NCBI RefSeq assembly: GCF_040253615.1
Contig: NZ_JBEJGY010000004.1
Span: forward strand, 5,456,001-5,520,000
Source: Streptomyces sp. Edi4
GTDB lineage: Bacteria; Actinomycetota; Actinomycetes; Streptomycetales; Streptomycetaceae
Direction: 5' to 3'
Length of the DNA: 64,000 nucleotides
Shown: positions 53,472-62,447 of the stretch, piece after piece
Layout: each line of letters opens with the position of its first letter
How positions within the stretch are numbered: the stretch's first letter is position 1
The notes under the pieces: generated by a model
Told to the model about the DNA's origin: nothing
Database searches by the model: none
The model's input: only the letters and a program-made list of their open reading frames with translations
Translations under genes and position numbers: made by a program

Positions 53472-55100
53472 TCAGTGCGCCGCCCCCGCCGTCGCCGGCG
53501 GCAGCTCGGTTGCGACGCCCGGGTCGCCCGCGTCCGCCGTGTAGTCCTCCGGCGAGGTCTCGTCGACGCCGTCGGGGGCCTTCACCGCGCGCAGGACGAA
53601 GGTGAGGACCACGGTGACCACCACGTTCAGGACGAACGCCGTGAGGCCGATGTAGCCGATCTCGCCGATGCCCGGGATCTCCTTGGAGGAGCCGCCGAAG
53701 TGCTTCTGCGTGGGCGAGGCCACCCCGTACGCGGCGAGCGTGCCGTAGACCATGCCCACCGCCCAGCCCGCGAGCAGCGCCCAGCGGTGGAACCAGCGCG
53801 TGAACAGGCCGCCGACCAGGGCCGGGAAGGTCTGGAGGATCCAGATGCCGCCCAGGAGCTGGAAGTTGATGGCCACGGTCTTGTCCATGGTCAGGACGAA
53901 GACCAGCGCGCCGACCTTCACCACCAGCGAGACCAGCTTGGAGACCTTGGCCTCCTGCGAGGGCGTCGCGTCGGGCTTGATGAAGTCCTTGTAGATGTTG
54001 CGGGTGAAGAGGTTCGCCGCCGCGATGGACATGATGGCGGCCGGCACGAGCGCGCCGATGCCGATCGCCGCGAAGGCGACGCCCGCGAACCAGTCGGGGA
54101 ACATGTCCTCGAAGAGCTGCGGGATGGCGAGCTGCCCGTTGGTGACCTTGACGCCGGCCGCGATCGCCATGAAGCCGAGCAGTGCGAGCAGGCCCAGCAT
54201 CAGCGAGTACAGCGGCAGGATCGTGGTGTTGCGGCGGATGACGTTGCGGCTGCGCGAGGAGAGCGTGGCCGTGATCGAGTGCGGATACATGAACAGCGCG
54301 AGCGCCGAGCCGAGCGCGAGCGTGGCGTACGTCCACTGGCTCTTCTCGCCGGGCACGAGCGCCCCGGTCGGCTTGCCCCCGGGCGGCCCGGCGAACTTGT
54401 GCTGCGCCGCGCTGAAGATGGCGTCGAAGCCGCCCAGCTTGATCGGGATGTAGATGATCGCCACCGCGATGACGAGGTAGATCAGACCGTCCTTCACGAA
54501 GGCGATCAGCGCGGGCGCGCGCAGGCCCGAGGAGTAGGTGTACGCGGCGAGCACCGCGAAGGCGATGAGCAGCGGCAGGTCCTTGACGAACCAGTTGCTG
54601 GACTCGCCGCCCACGCCCATGACGTCCAACACGGCCTGGATGCCGACCAGTTGGAGCGCGATGTAGGGCATCGTGGCGAGGATGCCGGTGATGGCGACCG
54701 CCAGCGAGAGGCCCTTGGAGCCGAACCGGCCACGGACGAAGTCCGAGGTGGTGACGTAGCCGTGCTTGTGGGAGACGGACCACAGGCGCGGCAGGAAGGT
54801 GAAGATCAGCGGGTAGACGAGGATCGTGTACGGGACCGCGAAGAAGCCCGCCGCGCCCGCCGCGTAGATCGCCGCCGGGACGGCCACGAACGTATAGGCC
54901 GTGTAGAGGTCGCCGCCGAGCAGGAACCAGGTGACCCAGGTGCCGAACGACCGGCCGCCCAGGCCCCATTCGTCGAGGGTGGCCGCGCTTTCGGCGGACT
55001 CGGCCTTGCGCCAACGGGCCGCCAGGAAGCCGATCACGGTCACGGCCAGGAAGAAGAAGATGAAGACGCCGAGCGCGACGCCGTTCACGCCGTCCTTCAC
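53472..55100 (-). CDS. Sodium:solute symporter (SSS family)
   Basis: 542-aa permease with about 13 transmembrane helices, of the SSS family (GGRSFGTWVTWFLLGGDLYTAYTF; LFMYPHSITATLSSRSRNVIRRN; AALVPAAIMSIAAANLFTRN). This subgroup often imports monocarboxylates or is listed as MctC-like; the substrate is not certain. GTG 55100 overlaps the DUF3311 stop as GTGA. Confidence 0.88.
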   Translation of the reverse strand: MKDGVNGVALGVFIFFFLAVTVIGFLAARWRKAESAESAATLDEWGLGGRSFGTWVTWFLLGGDLYTAYTFVAVPAAIYAAGAAGFFAVPYTILVYPLIFTFLPRLWSVSHKHGYVTTSDFVRGRFGSKGLSLAVAITGILATMPYIALQLVGIQAVLDVMGVGGESSNWFVKDLPLLIAFAVLAAYTYSSGLRAPALIAFVKDGLIYLVIAVAIIYIPIKLGGFDAIFSAAQHKFAGPPGGKPTGALVPGEKSQWTYATLALGSALALFMYPHSITATLSSRSRNVIRRNTTILPLYSLMLGLLALLGFMAIAAGVKVTNGQLAIPQLFEDMFPDWFAGVAFAAIGIGALVPAAIMSIAAANLFTRNIYKDFIKPDATPSQEAKVSKLVSLVVKVGALVFVLTMDKTVAINFQLLGGIWILQTFPALVGGLFTRWFHRWALLAGWAVGMVYGTLAAYGVASPTQKHFGGSSKEIPGIGEIGYIGLTAFVLNVVVTVVLTFVLRAVKAPDGVDETSPEDYTADAGDPGVATELPPATAGAAH

Positions 55101-55384
55101 TTGGACGCACCCCCCTTCTTGTCGAAGGAGACCGACGCGGCACCGGACGCGCGCGAACGCTGGTCGTGCTGCCACAACTTGTACGCGACCATGGTGAGCG
55201 CGGTCGAGATCAGCACCCAGAGCATCTGGTACCAGTAGAAGAACGGGATCCCGCCGAGCGTGGGGTCGGTCTTGGCGTAGGAGCTCACCCACACCATCGC
55301 GACCAGGGGCGCGATCAGGCAGAGAGCGATGACCACGCGCACGGGCGTGATCACCGGTCTCCTCACTTCCGTCGATTCCGGCAT
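55097..55384 (-). CDS. DUF3311 membrane protein
   Basis: 95-aa protein with two transmembrane helices (VVIALCLIAPLVAMVWV and YWYQMLWVLISTALTMVAY). DUF3311 proteins typically precede SSS symporters, as here, and are probably accessory subunits. ATG 55384 has GGAG about 9 nt upstream. Coupled to the symporter by overlap. Confidence 0.85.
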   Translation of the reverse strand: MPESTEVRRPVITPVRVVIALCLIAPLVAMVWVSSYAKTDPTLGGIPFFYWYQMLWVLISTALTMVAYKLWQHDQRSRASGAASVSFDKKGGASK

Positions 55385-55531
55385 TGGGCGACTCCGTCCC
55401 CTCACGATCACCTGTGCGTTGGATCACTGTGCAATGCGCAGGAAATCTAGGGGACAGTTTCGGTCAAGGGAACCCCCGTCCGGATTCCGGACGGGACGCC
55501 TCGGGCCGGACGGTCCGCCCGGGGCCGAACG

Positions 55532-55573
55532 GGCTCAGTCGGCCCGGCTCAGTCGGCCCGGCTCAGTCGGCCG
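55532..55573. repeat. 14-bp tandem repeat over the dasR stop codon
   Basis: GGCTCAGTCGGCCC occurs three times at 55532, 55546 and 55560 with exact 14-bp spacing. The last copy contains the dasR stop (TCA on the plus strand, 55563-55565) and its final codons. Confidence 0.8.
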
Positions 55574-56324
55574 GGCGCTTGAGGCGGGCCACGAACTTGT
55601 AGCGGTCGCCCCGGTAGACCGAGCGCACCCATTCCACCGGCTCGCCCCCGCCGTCCAGGGAGTGCCGCGACAGCATCAGCATCGGCAGGCCCACGTCCGT
55701 GCCGAGCAGCCCGGCCTCGCGCGGGGTGGCCAGCGACGTCTCGATGGTCTCCTCGGCCTCCGCCAGACGCACCCCGTACACCTCGGCCAGCGCGGTGTAG
55801 AGCGAGGTGTACTTCACCAGGGAGCGGCGCAGGGCCGGGAAGCGCTTGGCGGACAGATGCGTGGTCTCGATGGCCATCGGCTCGCCGCTCGCCAGGCGCA
55901 GCCGCTCGATGCGCAGCACGCGGCCGCCGGCGGTGATGTCGAGCAGCCCGGCGAGGGTGTCGTCGGCGGTGACGTAGCCGATGTCCAGGAGCTGGGAGGT
56001 GGGTTCGAGGCCCTGGGCCCTCATGTCCTCGGTGTAGGAGGAGAGTTGGAGGGGCTGGGAGACCTTGGGCTTGGCGACGAAGGTGCCCTTGCCCTGGATG
56101 CGCTCCAGGCGGCCCTCGACGACCAGCTCCTGGAGGGCCTGGCGCACGGTGGTGCGGGAGGTGTCGAACTCGGCGGCGAGCGTCCGCTCGGGCGGCACCG
56201 GGGTGCCGGGCGGCAGGGTCTCCGTCATCTCCAGCAAGTGGCGCTTGAGGCGGTAGTACTTCGGCACGCGGGCGGTACGGACGCCGGCGCCCGCCTCCGT
56301 GGTACCGCTGCCGTCGGCGGCCAT
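55563..56324 (-). CDS. dasR: GntR/HutC-family GlcNAc regulator DasR
   Basis: 253-aa global regulator of aminosugar metabolism, development and antibiotic production; GlcN-6-P releases it from dre sites. The winged-helix part (VPKYYRLKRHLLEM, FDTSRTTVRQALQELVVEGRLERIQGKGTFVAKPK) and the UTRA ligand domain (about 95-245) are very close to S. coelicolor DasR as I remember it. ATG 56324 has GGGAAGG 7 nt upstream. Divergent from the dasABC operon, with dre sites between. Confidence 0.95.
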   Translation of the reverse strand: MAADGSGTTEAGAGVRTARVPKYYRLKRHLLEMTETLPPGTPVPPERTLAAEFDTSRTTVRQALQELVVEGRLERIQGKGTFVAKPKVSQPLQLSSYTEDMRAQGLEPTSQLLDIGYVTADDTLAGLLDITAGGRVLRIERLRLASGEPMAIETTHLSAKRFPALRRSLVKYTSLYTALAEVYGVRLAEAEETIETSLATPREAGLLGTDVGLPMLMLSRHSLDGGGEPVEWVRSVYRGDRYKFVARLKRPAD

Positions 56325-56427
56325 GGTCTGCCTTCCCGAGTGCTGCGCTGCTGCCGTCACCGGCTCCTCCGTCTGTCGCGGCTCACATGGTGGCACGGAC
56401 CGGTCACGGGTCGTCGCCCTCCGTCAG

Positions 56428-56519
56428 GGTGTCGGTCCGGTAACGCGATCGACAAGCCCTTCTTATACACCGCCGCGCGGCGGACGTGCGGGGGAGTATG
56501 CAAGTTGGTCTAAACCATT
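56428..56519. promoter_or_regulatory. Duplicated module, copy 1, with dre site
   Basis: GGTGTCGGTCCGGTAACG (56428-56445), TTCTTAT (56460-56466) and a dre-type operator GTTGGTCTAAACCATT (56504-56519), then AAAG. The same three blocks recur about 200 bp downstream. Probably the dasR-side regulatory region. Confidence 0.75.
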
Positions 56520-56626
56520 AAAGCCCAGGAGGGTCTTGGAGGCAGCTCGGCGGGTGCGCGTGAGGCCTGCGGAAGGGGGCGCGCGGGGCCCGTGGGAGGG
56601 GGCGCGGAGGCCCTGGCCGGCGCCGA

Positions 56627-56721
56627 GGTGTCGGTCCGATAACGGACGGTCTCGGCGTTCTTATCGGCCCTTGACACCCCTAAAGGTCTAGGCCAAGCTC
56701 CCGGTACTGGTCTAAACCATT
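56627..56721. promoter_or_regulatory. Duplicated module, copy 2, with dre sites and das promoter
   Basis: GGTGTCGGTCCGATAACG (56627-56644), TTCTTAT (56658-56664), a -35-like TTGACA (56671-56676), a dre-like AAAGGTCTAGGCCAAG (56682-56697) and the dre site ACTGGTCTAAACCATT (56706-56721). The dre consensus is A-S-TGGTCTAGACCA-S-T. It faces dasA. Nothing else was seen in the remaining 501-bp dasR-dasA interval. Confidence 0.8.
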
Positions 56722-56825
56722 AAAGACCAATCCCAGTCCCACGGGTAGTACTTCGCGTATGCGGCATCGCGGTGGGCGGGGCCATGAAGAGGGCAACGGG
56801 GTCAGTCATCCCTGAGGAGAGTGGC

Positions 56826-58106
56826 GTGAAGCGCAAGCTCATCGCGGCGATCGGCGTCGCGGGCATCATGATCGGCGCCGCGGCCTGCGGCGGCAGTGAC
56901 AAGAAGGACGGCGCCGCGGGGGGCGACGCCAAGGAGCTCACCGTCTGGCTGACGGTCGATGCCCAGAAGAACTGGCCCGAGCTGGTGAAGGCGGCCGACG
57001 ACGCGATCGTCGCCAAGCACCCCGGCCTGAAGATCACCCACGAGTACTACGGGTGGCCGGACAAGAACGCCAAGCTCGACGCCGTCCTCGCCACCGACAA
57101 GGCGCCGGACGTGGTGGAGATGGGCAACTCCGAGATGCCCTCCTACACCGGCAAGGGCGCCTTCGCCGAGGTCGACGCGTCGAAGTTCGACAACTCCGCC
57201 TCCTGGCTGGACGCGCTCAAGGCCTCCGTCACCTCCAACGGCAAGACCTACGGCGTCCCCTACTACGCCGGTGGCCGCACCGCGACCTGGCGCAAGGACA
57301 TCGCCACCGACGCGGGCATCACCGCCACCCCCAAGACCTACGCCGAACTGACCGCCGACCTGGACAAGGTGCAGGCCGCGAAGGGCGACAAGTTCAGCGC
57401 CTGGTACCAGCCCACCCGTGACTGGTACGCGGCCATGTCCTTCGTGTACGACGCCGGCGGCTCCATCGCCAAGCAGGACGGCGACAAGTTCAAGGCCAAC
57501 CTGTCCTCGCCGGAGTCCATCAAGGGCCTGACCGAGTACAAGAACGTCGTCGACAAGTACATGAAGGGCGACAAGACCAAGGACGAGGCGGACCGCCCGA
57601 TCGTCTACGGCCAGGGCAACTCCTTCCTCGTCTTCAGCCCCGCCTGGGAGGGCGCCAACGCCGCGCTGCCGGAGAACGACAAGGTGGGCAAGCTCGCCGA
57701 CAAGATCGAGAGCTTCGTGATGCCGGCCCCGTCCGGCAAGCCCATGCCGGTCTTCCTCGGCGGCTCGGACCTCGCGATCCCCGTCAAGTCCAAGGCGCAG
57801 GGCGTCGCCGCCGAGTGGATCAACGCGTTCACCGGCACCCAGGGCCAGAAGGGCCTGGTCGCCAAGGGCAACCTGCCCAACAACAAGACGGACCTGGCGC
57901 CCCTGAAGGCGGACCCGAAGACGGCCGTGCCGGCCACCGCCGCCGAGTCCAGCTGGTTCGTGCCCATGGCGGCGGGCTGGGGCCAGGTCGAGAAGGCCAA
58001 GATCCTCCAGGACATGCTCCAGGCCATCGGCACCGGCAAGAAGACGGTCGAGGCCGCCGCGAAGGACGCGGACGCCGCGATCGACAAGGTCATCAACAAC
58101 AAGTGA
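56826..58106 (+). CDS. dasA: Chitobiose ABC transporter, lipoprotein binding subunit
   Basis: 426-aa extracellular solute-binding lipoprotein of the CUT1 family. The lipobox ends GAAAC with C21 as the lipidated residue. The mature part is a typical sugar-binding protein (LTVWLTVDAQKNWPELVKAA, PDVVEMGNSEMPSYTGKGAF). GTG 56826 has GAGGAG 6 nt upstream. Neighbouring dasR, dasB, dasC and dasD fix its identity as the N,N'-diacetylchitobiose receptor. Confidence 0.94.
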   Translation: MKRKLIAAIGVAGIMIGAAACGGSDKKDGAAGGDAKELTVWLTVDAQKNWPELVKAADDAIVAKHPGLKITHEYYGWPDKNAKLDAVLATDKAPDVVEMGNSEMPSYTGKGAFAEVDASKFDNSASWLDALKASVTSNGKTYGVPYYAGGRTATWRKDIATDAGITATPKTYAELTADLDKVQAAKGDKFSAWYQPTRDWYAAMSFVYDAGGSIAKQDGDKFKANLSSPESIKGLTEYKNVVDKYMKGDKTKDEADRPIVYGQGNSFLVFSPAWEGANAALPENDKVGKLADKIESFVMPAPSGKPMPVFLGGSDLAIPVKSKAQGVAAEWINAFTGTQGQKGLVAKGNLPNNKTDLAPLKADPKTAVPATAAESSWFVPMAAGWGQVEKAKILQDMLQAIGTGKKTVEAAAKDADAAIDKVINNK

Positions 58107-58181
58107 CCTCCGGGCAGGGCCCCGTCACGCCGACGGGGCCCTGCCTGACCAGTTCCAGAGAGGGATCCCCAGGAGCGCGCG

Positions 58182-59180
58182 ATGAGTGCCGCAGAGACAA
58201 CCACCGCCAAGGTGCCGCCGACGCGGCGCGATCCACAACCGGGCGCCGGGTCGAAAGAGCCGGGAAAGCCGGGCAAGAAGCGGGGCACGGGCGGGGGAGC
58301 GGCGGTGCCCTGGGCACTGCTCGCGCCCTGCCTGCTCGTCCTCGCGCTCGTCCTCGGCTATCCGCTGGTGCGCCTGGTCACCCTGTCCTTCCAGAAGTTC
58401 GGGCAGCCGCAGCTGTGGGGCTTCCAGGCCGCCGAGTCGGTCGGTCTGGACAACTTCACGAACGTCCTCGGTGACGCCGAGTTCTGGCGCGTCGTCGTGC
58501 GCACCATCCTCTTCGCCGCCTCCGCCGTCGTCCTGACCATGGTCATCGGCATGCTCGTCGCCCTGCTGCTCCAGCGGGTCTCGGGCTGGGTCAAGACGCT
58601 CATCAACGTGGCGCTCGTGGCGAGTTGGGGCATGCCCATCGTCGTGGCGATCACCATCTTCAAGTGGATGTTCGACAGCGACTACGGCGTACTGAACTGG
58701 CTGCTCAGCCAGTTGCCCGGGGTCGATGTCACCGGACACAACTGGTTCATCTCCAGCACCCAGGGTCTCGCGGTGATCATGGTGCTCGTGGTCTGGGGCG
58801 CGGTCCCGTTCGTGGTCATCACGCTCAGCGCCGGTCTCACCCAGGTGCCCAAGGAGCTCGAAGAGGCCGCCCGGCTCGACGGCGCCGGCTCCTGGGGCGT
58901 CTTCCGCCACGTCACCCTGCCGATCCTCAAGCCCATCGTCGTGATGCTCGCGACGCTCTCGGTCATCTGGGACATGGGCGTCTTCCCGCAGGTCTTCGTG
59001 ATGCGCGGCGGCCACCCCGAACCGGAGTACCAGCTGCTCACCACGTACTCCTACGACAAGGCCTTCGTGGTCAACGACTACTCCCAGGGCTCCGCGATCG
59101 CCCTGCTCACCGTGCTCCTGCTGCTCGGTGTGATCGCGGTCTACATGCGCCAGATGCTCAAGATCGGGGACGTCGAGTGA
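58182..59180 (+). CDS. dasB: Chitobiose ABC transporter permease DasB
   Basis: 332-aa CUT1 permease with six transmembrane helices and the EAA loop that docks the ATPase (EEAARLDGAGSWGVFRHVTLPIL). A Lys/Pro-rich N-terminus of about 35 residues precedes the first helix. ATG 58182 follows AGGAG. No ATPase gene is in the cluster; the shared MsiK ATPase encoded elsewhere is known to serve it. Confidence 0.94.
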   Translation: MSAAETTTAKVPPTRRDPQPGAGSKEPGKPGKKRGTGGGAAVPWALLAPCLLVLALVLGYPLVRLVTLSFQKFGQPQLWGFQAAESVGLDNFTNVLGDAEFWRVVVRTILFAASAVVLTMVIGMLVALLLQRVSGWVKTLINVALVASWGMPIVVAITIFKWMFDSDYGVLNWLLSQLPGVDVTGHNWFISSTQGLAVIMVLVVWGAVPFVVITLSAGLTQVPKELEEAARLDGAGSWGVFRHVTLPILKPIVVMLATLSVIWDMGVFPQVFVMRGGHPEPEYQLLTTYSYDKAFVVNDYSQGSAIALLTVLLLLGVIAVYMRQMLKIGDVE

Positions 59181-60079
59181 GCGCCACGATCGGAAAGGAC
59201 GGTGCGGCGATGGCCGCCTCGACCGCCGTGGCGCCGGTCGCCACGCGCGGGAAGTCCCCCCGGAGGAAGACCAAGCTGGGCTGGAACCTGCTCGGCCTGC
59301 TCGTCTTCGTCACCGCGGGCTTCCCGGTCTACTGGATGCTGAACACCGCGTTCAAGCCCGCCAAGGACGCGATCGACCCGAACCCGCATCTCTTCCCGAC
59401 GCACTTCACGCTCGACAACTTCCGCCGGGCGCTCCAGATCGGTGACTTCTGGGGTGCGATCGGGCGGTCGCTGACCGTCTCGGTGGTGGTCGTCGTCATC
59501 GGCATCGCGGTCGGCCTGCTCGCCGCGCTCGCCATCTCCCGGTTCGCCTTCCGCGGCCGCAAGATCGTCATCGTCGGCATCCTCGCGGTGCAGATGGTCC
59601 CGCTGGTCGCGATGATCATCCCGGTCTTCCTGCTCCTCAACGACCTCGGTCAGTACGACAAGCTCTCCGGCCTGATCATCACGTACCTGACCTTCATCCT
59701 GCCCTTCACGGTGTGGACGCTGCGCGGATTCATCGTCAACGTGCCCAAGGAGCTGGAGGAGGCGGCCATGGTCGACGGCTGCACCCGCACCGGCGCCTTC
59801 ATCCGCGTGGTCTTCCCGCTGCTCGCCCCCGGCATGGTGGCGACCTCGGTCTACGGTTTCATCCAGGCCTGGAACGAATACCTCTACGCCCTCATGCTGA
59901 TGAGCCAGAACCATCAGACGGCCACGGTGTGGCTGTCCAGCTTCACCACGCAGCACGGCACCGAGTACGCCCCGATGATGGCCGGATCGACCATGATGGC
60001 CGTGCCCATCGTGATTCTCTTCCTCCTCGTCCAGCGCAAGATGGCCGCGGGTCTGACGGCCGGCGCAGTGAAGGGATAA
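59177..60079 (+). CDS. dasC: Chitobiose ABC transporter permease DasC
   Basis: 300-aa CUT1 permease of the MalG type, with six helices and EAA motif EEAAMVDGCTRTGAFIRVVFPLL. GTG 59177 overlaps the dasB stop as GTGA; ATG 59210 is an alternative. Confidence 0.94.
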   Translation: MSATIGKDGAAMAASTAVAPVATRGKSPRRKTKLGWNLLGLLVFVTAGFPVYWMLNTAFKPAKDAIDPNPHLFPTHFTLDNFRRALQIGDFWGAIGRSLTVSVVVVVIGIAVGLLAALAISRFAFRGRKIVIVGILAVQMVPLVAMIIPVFLLLNDLGQYDKLSGLIITYLTFILPFTVWTLRGFIVNVPKELEEAAMVDGCTRTGAFIRVVFPLLAPGMVATSVYGFIQAWNEYLYALMLMSQNHQTATVWLSSFTTQHGTEYAPMMAGSTMMAVPIVILFLLVQRKMAAGLTAGAVKG

Positions 60080-60088
60080 CCCCGCCCC

Positions 60089-61612
60089 ATGACGACAATG
60101 ACCACGGGCTCCGACACACTGACCCGCGACGCGCTCGCCGTCCTCCAGCCCGGCTTCACCGGCACCACCGCGCCCGACTGGCTGCTTCGCCGCATCGGCG
60201 AAGGCCTCGCCTCCGTCGGCCTGTTCGGCCGCAACATCGTCACCGGCCCCCAAGTCGCCGAACTGACAGCCCAGTTGAGGGCCGAGCGGGACGACGTCCT
60301 GGTGGCCATCGACGAGGAGGGCGGCGACGTCACCCGTATAGAGGTGCGCACCGGCTCGTCCTTCCCGGGCAACCTGGCGCTCGGCGCGGTCGACGACCTG
60401 GACCTCACCCGCGAGGTCGCCCGCGAACTCGGACGCCGGCTCGCCGAGTGCGGCGTCAACCTCAACTGGGCGCCGTCGGCCGACGTGAACTCCAACCCCG
60501 ACAACCCGATCATCGGCGTACGGGCCTTCGGCGCCGACACCGACCTCGTGGCCCGGCACACGGCCGCCTACATCGAGGGCCTTCAGTCGGCCGGAGTCGC
60601 CGCCTGCACCAAGCACTTCCCCGGCCACGGCGACACCAATGTCGACTCGCACCACGCCATGCCCCGCATCGACGTGGATCTCGACACGCTGCACGCCCGT
60701 GAGCTGGTGCCTTTCCGGGCCGCGATCGCCGCGGGTTCCAAGTCGGTCATGAGCGCGCATATCCTTCTACCCGCGCTCGACCCCGCCCGTCCCGCCACGC
60801 TCAGCCCGCGCATCCTCACCGGGTTGCTGCGCGACGAACTCGGCTACGACGGGCTGATCGTCTCCGACGCGGTGGAGATGCAGGCCATCGCCGGGACGGT
60901 CGGCATCGAGCGGGGCTCCGTCCTCGCGATCGCGGCGGGCGCCGACGCCCTGTGCGTCGGCGGCGGCCTGTGCGACGAGGGCACCGTCCTGCGCCTGCGT
61001 GACGCGCTGGTCGCGGCGGTACGGGACGGCGAGCTGGCCGAGGAGCGGCTGGCCGACGCGGCGGCGCGCGTGCGTGCGCTGGCGGCGTGGGCCCAGCGGG
61101 CCAGGGGGGACAGGACGGGGCCGGGCGCGGCGGTGCAGGAGGGGACCGCGCCCGGCACCGGCTCCGGCGGTGACATCGGCCTGGTGGCCGCCCGCCGGGC
61201 CGCCCGGGTCACCGTGGCGCCGTCGTGGCGCCCGATGAGGAGCGCCCCGTACGTGGCGACGTTCACGCCCGTGATGAACATCGCGGTGAGCAGCGAGACG
61301 CCCTGGAGCATCGGCGCCGAGCTCGCCGCCCTGCTGCCGGGAACCGAGGGCGGCACCTACGGAGCGGACAGCACCGCCGCCGACGTGCTCGCGGCCGCGG
61401 GGGAGCGCCGCGTCGTCGCCGTGGTGCGCGACGAGCACCGCCACCCGTGGATGGCGGCGGCCCTGGACGCGCTCCTCGCGGCCCGCCCGGACACGGCCGT
61501 GGTCGAGATGGGCGTGCCACGGGCCGCTCCGCGCGGGGCGCTGCACATCGCCACGCACGGCGCGGCGCGGGTGTGCGGCCGGGCGGCGGCGGAAGCCATC
61601 ACCAGGGTCTGA
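60089..61612 (+). CDS. dasD: Glycoside hydrolase family 3 beta-N-acetylglucosaminidase
   Basis: 507-aa NagZ-like GH3 enzyme, likely splitting imported chitobiose to GlcNAc in the cytosol (no signal peptide). Signatures: AIDEEGGDVTR, KHFPGHGDTNVDSHH (acid/base His-Asp loop) and SDAVEM with the nucleophilic Asp near residue 260. A C-terminal part (about 360-507) resembles the second GH3 domain, separated by a Gly/Thr/Pro linker. It starts 9 nt after dasC, so it is in the operon. Confidence 0.9.
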   Translation: MTTMTTGSDTLTRDALAVLQPGFTGTTAPDWLLRRIGEGLASVGLFGRNIVTGPQVAELTAQLRAERDDVLVAIDEEGGDVTRIEVRTGSSFPGNLALGAVDDLDLTREVARELGRRLAECGVNLNWAPSADVNSNPDNPIIGVRAFGADTDLVARHTAAYIEGLQSAGVAACTKHFPGHGDTNVDSHHAMPRIDVDLDTLHARELVPFRAAIAAGSKSVMSAHILLPALDPARPATLSPRILTGLLRDELGYDGLIVSDAVEMQAIAGTVGIERGSVLAIAAGADALCVGGGLCDEGTVLRLRDALVAAVRDGELAEERLADAAARVRALAAWAQRARGDRTGPGAAVQEGTAPGTGSGGDIGLVAARRAARVTVAPSWRPMRSAPYVATFTPVMNIAVSSETPWSIGAELAALLPGTEGGTYGADSTAADVLAAAGERRVVAVVRDEHRHPWMAAALDALLAARPDTAVVEMGVPRAAPRGALHIATHGAARVCGRAAAEAITRV

Positions 61613-61627
61613 CCCGGCCCACGAGAC

Positions 61628-61669
61628 ACGTGGCGGGGTGACGGTCGGCGGACCGTCACCCCGCCACGT
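61628..61669 (+). terminator. das operon terminator
   Basis: 19-bp perfect stem (left arm ACGTGGCGGGGTGACGGTC), GGCG loop, followed by TTTGC, 15 nt after dasD. Confidence 0.85.
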
Positions 61670-61919
61670 TTGCATGTGCGGGCCGGGTGCGGGCCCAGTG
61701 CGGGCGCCGGCCACCCCGCGCGGGGGATGTACGAAGGGGCCGAATTTCGGTGTACGCGAGGGCCGAATCGCGCCGGTTCTCCGGAGCCACGCGTTCCGGA
61801 TTCCCCGCCGGAAGGCCCTCAACTCGACGACGGGGCGGTCTACTTGACAGTACGTATCCGTCGTGTGTCCGGTGCGTGAACTGGCCCGATTCCGGACTTG
61901 TACGGCCTCAACTTCGGGC

Positions 61920-61947
61920 TTGACACCAGAAGTTGGTCTAGTCCACC
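61920..61947 (+). promoter_or_regulatory. Second -35/dre-like regulatory site, upstream of the PhyH locus
   Basis: TTGACA (61920-61925) followed after 6 nt by GTTGGTCTAGTCCACC (61932-61947), a close dre match. The TTGACA-dre spacing is almost the same as in front of dasA (5 nt there). DasR control of whatever starts here is likely. Confidence 0.7.
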
Positions 61948-61949
61948 TT

Positions 61950-62447
61950 GGAGGAACGCAAGATCGGTGAGGGTGCCCTCGACCCATGAGCGGCACCGAG
62001 CGCAAGGAGGTGGCACCCCGGCCCTGTCGTCGTCGAGAGGGACACTCTCCGCCGGGTGGCCGGCCGGCGCGACGAGGCGCCCAGCCCGCCAAGTCCGGTC
62101 GCTCCGAGCCTGTTTGCCCGCGCAACGCCCCAGGGTGAAGCGGCCGGAACGAGGGCCGCCCGGGAGCGTCCCGTACCGCCCGGCGCCGCACACCTCGCGG
62201 CCGTTACCGGCCGCACGCCCGGCGCCGGACGCGAGCACGACCGCAAGCCGACCCCGCCCGCCGCGCCGCCCGCCGCCGACCGGCCGTGACCACACCCGGC
62301 CGAAGGCGCCCGGTCCGCACCGGCCACCGCACCCCGCCGATCCCCGCCCCGCCGCCACCCCACCGCGCCCGCGCCCGGGCCCGGTTCCCCGTGCCACCGG
62401 GATCCCCACGCCAACGACCCCCGACCCCCGACCACCGGAGTGATCGC
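61950..62447. other. Unassigned 500-bp stretch after the dre-like site
   Basis: No convincing gene. A perfect AAGGAGGT lies at 62004-62011 but no start codon follows at a usable distance. A 50-codon frame from ATG 61986 to 62138 shows no recognisable protein features. The rest is very GC-rich and Pro/Arg-coding in all frames. It may be a long leader for the PhyH gene or the remains of a lost dre-controlled gene. Confidence 0.45.

Noticed and set aside
53298..55238. 646-codon plus-strand frame
   Set aside because: Antisense to the SSS symporter; composition of an opposite-strand shadow.
61844..61872. Promoter at TTGACA 61844-61849
   Set aside because: No acceptable -10 sequence at 16-19 nt; the neighbouring TTGACA at 61920 with a dre-like site is the better candidate.
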